A stretch of 64,000 nucleotides of DNA from VSJD01 sp041653875 (GTDB taxonomy: Bacteria; Verrucomicrobiota; Kiritimatiellia; JAAZAB01), in NCBI GenBank assembly GCA_041653875.1, contig JBAZEM010000002.1, positions 62,001-126,000 on the forward strand, given 5' to 3'. The position numbers and the translations under genes were made by a program. The notes beneath the pieces were generated by a model. That model searched no databases. It worked only from the letters and a program-made list of their open reading frames with translations, and had not been told where the DNA came from. This document shows, piece by piece, positions 60,966 through 64,000 of the stretch (positions are counted from its first letter, which is position 1; the number at the start of each line of letters is the position of its first letter).

Positions 60966-62153
60966 ATGCATCAGGCCTTTCCGGGAATGCCCCCGTTCCT
61001 CAGGGGCGGAGCTGTGCTGGCAGTGTGCCTGACCGGATTCCTGGCCGGCTGCGCCTCCCCGCCGTTGCAAACGGCGCGCGCCAACTTCTACGCCGGGCGA
61101 TTCGAGCAGGCCAACACGAATCTGGCCGCCATTCCAAAGGACAACAAGGACGAGATTCTATACCTGATGGAGCGCGGCATGGTCCGCCAGAACCTCGGCC
61201 AGTACGAGGCCAGCGCGCTGGACTGGCGGCGGGCGGGGGACATAGACGCCAAGCTGGAGACCTACAGCGTGTTCCAGGGCGCCTCCAGCCTGGTCGTGAA
61301 CGACCGCACGCTTGCCTTCCGCGGCATGCCCTTCGAGCGCGCGCTGATGTACGCCTTCCTGGCCAAGGATTACCTGGCCGATTCGAACTGGGATTACGCC
61401 GCCATTTGCGCCCGGAACATCATCAAGAAACTGGAAAACCTGGACGGGTTTCCTGATATCGCCTACGGCCGTTACATGGCCGGGTTCTGCCTGGAATTGA
61501 TCAACGACAAAGGCAACGCCGCCATCCAGTATCGAGCCGCCGAGCGGCTCTTAAAAAACGACATCCTGATCGATCAGCTTTCGGGCGCTATTCTGCCCAA
61601 GACCAATCTCGTTCGCGCCGTAAAGTCCATCGCCAAGGCCGCCTTGCAAACCGAACAGGCGGAGCTGGTTTGTTTCATCAGCCTGGGGCGCATGCCGGTT
61701 GGCGAAATCTACGGGGATTTTTATTCCCGGTTTCCGCCCTATGCGGAAATTTACTGCGGCGGCGAATACCTGGGGCGCAGTTATGCGTTCGCCAATACCG
61801 CCGCCCTGATGGGCGCCAGCCGGCGCCGGCTGGCCGCCATTCAATTGGCGAAGGACGCCACGCGCATTGCCACAAAAATCGCGATCTCCGAGGCCGTAAA
61901 ACAACAGAACGACACTTTGGGCGCGCTGGTCTGGCTGGCGTTATTCGCGATGGAGGCGCCGGACACCCGCTGTTGGGAAACCCTGCCCTTGTGGCTGGAA
62001 ATAGCCCGCGTCCCCTGCCCCGCCGGCCTGAAGAGTTACACCGTGGTTTTCAAGAGCGCCGCCGGTGCCACGCTGGGCAATAAAGTCATCGCCACCCCCA
62101 TCACCCGCCGCGGCCACACCTTCATCTCATTCTGCCGGGACGTGGGAAAGTAA
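60966..62153 (+). CDS. COG3014-like lipoprotein
   Basis: 395 residues from ATG 60966. Lipoprotein signal FLAGC (lipidated Cys about 29). The mature part begins with TPR-like helices (ARANFYAGRFEQANTNLAAI; ILYLMERGMVRQNLGQYEAS) and continues as a helical protein ending in a small beta-domain (YTVVFKSAAGATLGNKVI). This matches the uncharacterised COG3014 family often found beside LpoB- and CsgG-like genes. One base after the LpoB stop. Confidence 0.72.
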   Translation: MHQAFPGMPPFLRGGAVLAVCLTGFLAGCASPPLQTARANFYAGRFEQANTNLAAIPKDNKDEILYLMERGMVRQNLGQYEASALDWRRAGDIDAKLETYSVFQGASSLVVNDRTLAFRGMPFERALMYAFLAKDYLADSNWDYAAICARNIIKKLENLDGFPDIAYGRYMAGFCLELINDKGNAAIQYRAAERLLKNDILIDQLSGAILPKTNLVRAVKSIAKAALQTEQAELVCFISLGRMPVGEIYGDFYSRFPPYAEIYCGGEYLGRSYAFANTAALMGASRRRLAAIQLAKDATRIATKIAISEAVKQQNDTLGALVWLALFAMEAPDTRCWETLPLWLEIARVPCPAGLKSYTVVFKSAAGATLGNKVIATPITRRGHTFISFCRDVGK

Positions 62154-62160
62154 TACGCCG

Positions 62161-62305
62161 TTCTTAGTTCCTGGTTCTTGGTTCTTTGTTCTTCGTTGAT
62201 TCAGCCGCGGCGGTGACGCCGTGGCTGCTGAAAGAATCCACGCCCGCACGGGCGCGGCTACGCAACATCCTGATGTTCCTAAACGAAGAACCAAGAACGA
62301 AGAAC
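62161..62305. repeat. opposing tandem repeats (TTCTTGGTTCTTTG / AACGAAGAACCAAG)
   Basis: Left arm 62161-62197, right arm 62282-62305, mutually complementary; the 84-bp loop contains a GCCGCGGCGGTGACGCCGTG module. It lies between two convergent genes and may act as a bidirectional terminator. Confidence 0.78.
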
Positions 62306-62326
62306 TGCAAATTGCCGAACGAACGA

Positions 62327-63286
62327 TTACTTCCCCGTATCGACCGTATTGATGATCCAGGCGGGCTCGGCGCCGCCGGTTCCGGCGATGACGTTGACGC
62401 GCGCTTTATCCAGCACCTCTTTCATTTCCTCGGCGCTCAGCTTGGTGCGAAAGAGCGGGACCTCGATGGCCGTGTCGGTCTTGAGCAGGATTTGCTTGCT
62501 GATGTCCTGGTAGCCGGCCTTGCCGATGGTAATCACGTGGTCGCCGGCATATACCTGAAAATTCGTCAGGGGCGTCGTGCCGATCAACATGCCGTCGATC
62601 TCCACCATGGCCGGGTCAGCCGCGCCGGCTTTTACCGAGAGCTTTATTTTTGGACGGCTGTTCTGCCGGGCCAGGCGCGCCTGCAGTTTGGCATTCAGGC
62701 CCGGCGCCGCCTTGGCCAGGGCCGCTTGCAGCAACTGCACCAGCTCATCCTCGCCCACCACCGTCTGATGCACATCCGATTGCCGGAAACTGCGGCTGGC
62801 GGCGCCTTCCTCCATGGCGATCACCGCGCCGTCGCGGGTATCCAGCGCCTGCAAGGCCACGCGCAGGGTCAGGGTTTGAAATTCGGTCTTGAGTCCGCCC
62901 TGGTTGACCACTTCCTTGCCGGGCGAATAGCTCAGCAGGTTTCCGCGCAGGACCGCGTCCGCATTCACCGCCTGGGCCGCCCGCAGGAAGGAGGGCTTGA
63001 CCGATGTTTTTTTATCGTTATCGGTCAGGGAGAGCGACTGGATTTGGGCGATAAAATCCCGGCGATCGACGAGCACATACCCCGGGTCGTTCGCCAGCAG
63101 GGCGCCCAGCGCAAAAACGCCCTTGTCAGCCAGGGCTTTGGGCGTCACGCCGCCCACCACGGCGGCATCCGCGGACACACTGGCCTGGTTGTCAAAGTCC
63201 AGCAAGGCCACGCGCATCGGCTCCGCGCCCAGGGCCAGCGACACCGCCATCGTTACCATGCAGCCGCACAGCATTCCGGTTTTCAT
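62327..63286 (-). CDS. CsgG/TolB-like protein with a C-terminal PEGA domain
   Basis: 319 residues. Signal peptide (about 1-21), a CsgG- or TolB-N-like domain (about 22-200: MRVALLDFDNQA, then VLVDRRDFIAQIQ and AVNADAVLRGNLLSY), and a PEGA-like domain (about 215-285: VEIDGMLIGTTPLTNFQVYA). GAGGAG lies eight bases before the ATG. Convergent with the lipoprotein pair on the other strand, of the type with which CsgG-like proteins commonly cluster. Confidence 0.75.
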   Translation of the reverse strand: MKTGMLCGCMVTMAVSLALGAEPMRVALLDFDNQASVSADAAVVGGVTPKALADKGVFALGALLANDPGYVLVDRRDFIAQIQSLSLTDNDKKTSVKPSFLRAAQAVNADAVLRGNLLSYSPGKEVVNQGGLKTEFQTLTLRVALQALDTRDGAVIAMEEGAASRSFRQSDVHQTVVGEDELVQLLQAALAKAAPGLNAKLQARLARQNSRPKIKLSVKAGAADPAMVEIDGMLIGTTPLTNFQVYAGDHVITIGKAGYQDISKQILLKTDTAIEVPLFRTKLSAEEMKEVLDKARVNVIAGTGGAEPAWIINTVDTGK

Positions 63287-63323
63287 TCTCTGGTACTCCT
63301 CGTTTGTTTAACCGCACGGTCAA

Positions 63324-63800
63324 TCAATGTGTCTTTAAATAATACACCAGCCAGACAATGAGCGCCAGCACCAAGCTCACCATCACAATGGCCTTGTTTC
63401 TGACAATCCGGCTTTCCTGGCGCAAGGGCCGCAAATTCTGGAAGTGGCCGGCCATGAAATAATTGGCGAATTTTTTGCGGACGGTCTGCGGATTGGAGTC
63501 CGGCTGATCGAAGAGCGAGGGATAGCCGCTATCGCCCGCGAAGGGACGCCCCGCCGCCGCGGCGTCCTCATCCGACTGGCGCGCCGCGCGGGCGAACAAA
63601 TCGTTTTCGGGCTTGCCCAGCGGCGGCTTCGCCCCAAAGACCGGGCCCGGCGCCGTGGAAACGCGCGGCGCGGACATGGGCGGCGGCGCCACGACCGGCC
63701 GCGCGGCGGTCTTCATTTCGCCCCGGACGCGCTCCATCTCCTTGCGGAGCTCATGAATGCGCCGGTCGATGACGTTCGTTTTCTTCTTTCCGAACAGCAT
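63324..63800 (-). CDS. small C-terminally anchored membrane protein
   Basis: 158 residues: a charged N-terminus with a coiled-coil segment (about 8-30, DRRIHELRKEMERVRGEMKT), a Pro/Ala linker and a C-terminal membrane helix (about 134-154, AIVMVSLVLALIVWLVYYL). It precedes the CsgG-like gene on the same strand after a 37-bp gap; both probably share a transcript. No domain recognised. GGAAGG lies before the ATG. Confidence 0.65.
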   Translation of the reverse strand: MLFGKKKTNVIDRRIHELRKEMERVRGEMKTAARPVVAPPPMSAPRVSTAPGPVFGAKPPLGKPENDLFARAARQSDEDAAAAGRPFAGDSGYPSLFDQPDSNPQTVRKKFANYFMAGHFQNLRPLRQESRIVRNKAIVMVSLVLALIVWLVYYLKTH

Positions 63801-63823
63801 GGCAAACCTTCCGCAATATATCA

Positions 63824-63960
63824 GGAGACAGAATTCAGGAGTCAGAATTAAGAATCAGGAAAAACGGCATGGCCCCTGGTCTGCCTACGACGGCGCCAAA
63901 GACGGGCGAACACTCCGTTTGCATTCTGTATTCTGACTACTGAATTCTGACTCCCGAGTA
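63824..63960. repeat. opposing tandem repeats (GGAGACAGAATTCAGGAGTC / CTGACTACTGAATTCTGACTCC)
   Basis: Left arm 63824-63862 and right arm 63916-63960, complementary around a 53-bp spacer; same family as 47638-47718. Confidence 0.75.
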
Positions 63961-63970
63961 GTCCGCGCTC

Positions 63971-64000
63971 CTAATACAACTTAACGATCAGCACTACGAT
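63971..64000 (-). CDS. possible C-terminal end of a gene entering from the right edge
   Basis: Ten codons read IVVLIVKLY and stop (TAG at 63971-63973). Hydrophobic and in frame to the window edge; too short to identify. Confidence 0.2.
   Translation of the reverse strand: MVVLIVKLY

Overview
The window looks like a chromosome segment of a Gram-negative, probably anaerobic member of the PVC superphylum, most likely on the Kiritimatiellota/Lentisphaerota/Verrucomicrobiota side. The strongest marker is a 51-residue small basic protein at 9509-9664 of the family regarded as a PVC signature. PEGA and FHA proteins, an Amuc_1100/PilO-like pilus protein, an archaeal/eukaryal-type prolyl-tRNA synthetase and the archaeal-type early shikimate (DKFP) route fit the same placement. 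Outer-membrane biology is shown by a secretin, lipoproteins, Lnt, an LpoB-like protein and ArnA/ArnD. There is no rRNA, no CRISPR array and no recognisable prophage.

Layout. 1-3000 (minus): a HyfB-type proton-pumping subunit running off the left edge, preceded by AtpI-like, AtpZ-like, TatA and a small charged protein. 3170-6842: TadA, a URO-D-like protein and the dehydroquinate synthase II/ADH synthase pair. 6975-10323: an xylulokinase remnant, an SH3 protein, RluB, the PVC small basic protein and a membrane CxxC protein. 10377-10732: tmRNA. 11469-15574 (plus): MFS transporter, FHA protein and PEGA lipoprotein. 15673-21829 (minus): CinA, a flippase, a GxxExxY cassette bounded by inverted repeats, a UDP-sugar dehydrogenase and aconitase. 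22089-22164: tRNA-Thr. 22312-30911 (minus): a degenerate hybrid histidine kinase, then a ferredoxin-pilMNOP-lipoprotein-secretin operon read from 30911 down to 24280. 31130-38763 (minus): RNase R, acylphosphatase, Lnt and SecA. 38870-47612: a protein kinase, ProS, envelope proteins, PyrK/PyrD and a membrane-anchored protein. 47689-55491: RdgB, tRNA-Leu(AAG), RecD2, flavodoxin, a GHMP kinase, 3-methyladenine glycosylase and two zinc-ribbon membrane proteins. 55636-59884 (minus): a transposase remnant, ArnD, ArnA and an AmmeMemoRadiSam enzyme. 60338-63800: LpoB-like, COG3014-like, CsgG/PEGA and a small membrane protein.

Genes that appear to work together: PilMNOP plus secretin form an envelope-spanning pilus or type II secretion assembly; Ugd makes the UDP-glucuronate that ArnA oxidises and formylates, and ArnD deformylates the lipid-linked product; PyrK and PyrD form a class 1B dihydroorotate dehydrogenase; ADH synthase and dehydroquinate synthase II make 3-dehydroquinate.

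The most unusual aspect is the repeat content. Almost every intergenic gap holds one of two kinds of element. The first is a set of REP-like palindromic modules, including a perfect 113-bp duplicate. The second is arrays of degenerate 7-12 nt tandem repeats in about a dozen sequence families, often arranged as two opposing arms that would fold into a hairpin. Both kinds also lie in frame inside coding sequences (secretin, Lnt, a coiled-coil membrane protein, the kinase and probably SecA) and form the N- or C-terminal tails of several proteins. This resembles the short tandem repeats of heterocystous cyanobacteria combined with the in-frame palindromes of Rickettsia, and I regard it as the main candidate for an undescribed system here.
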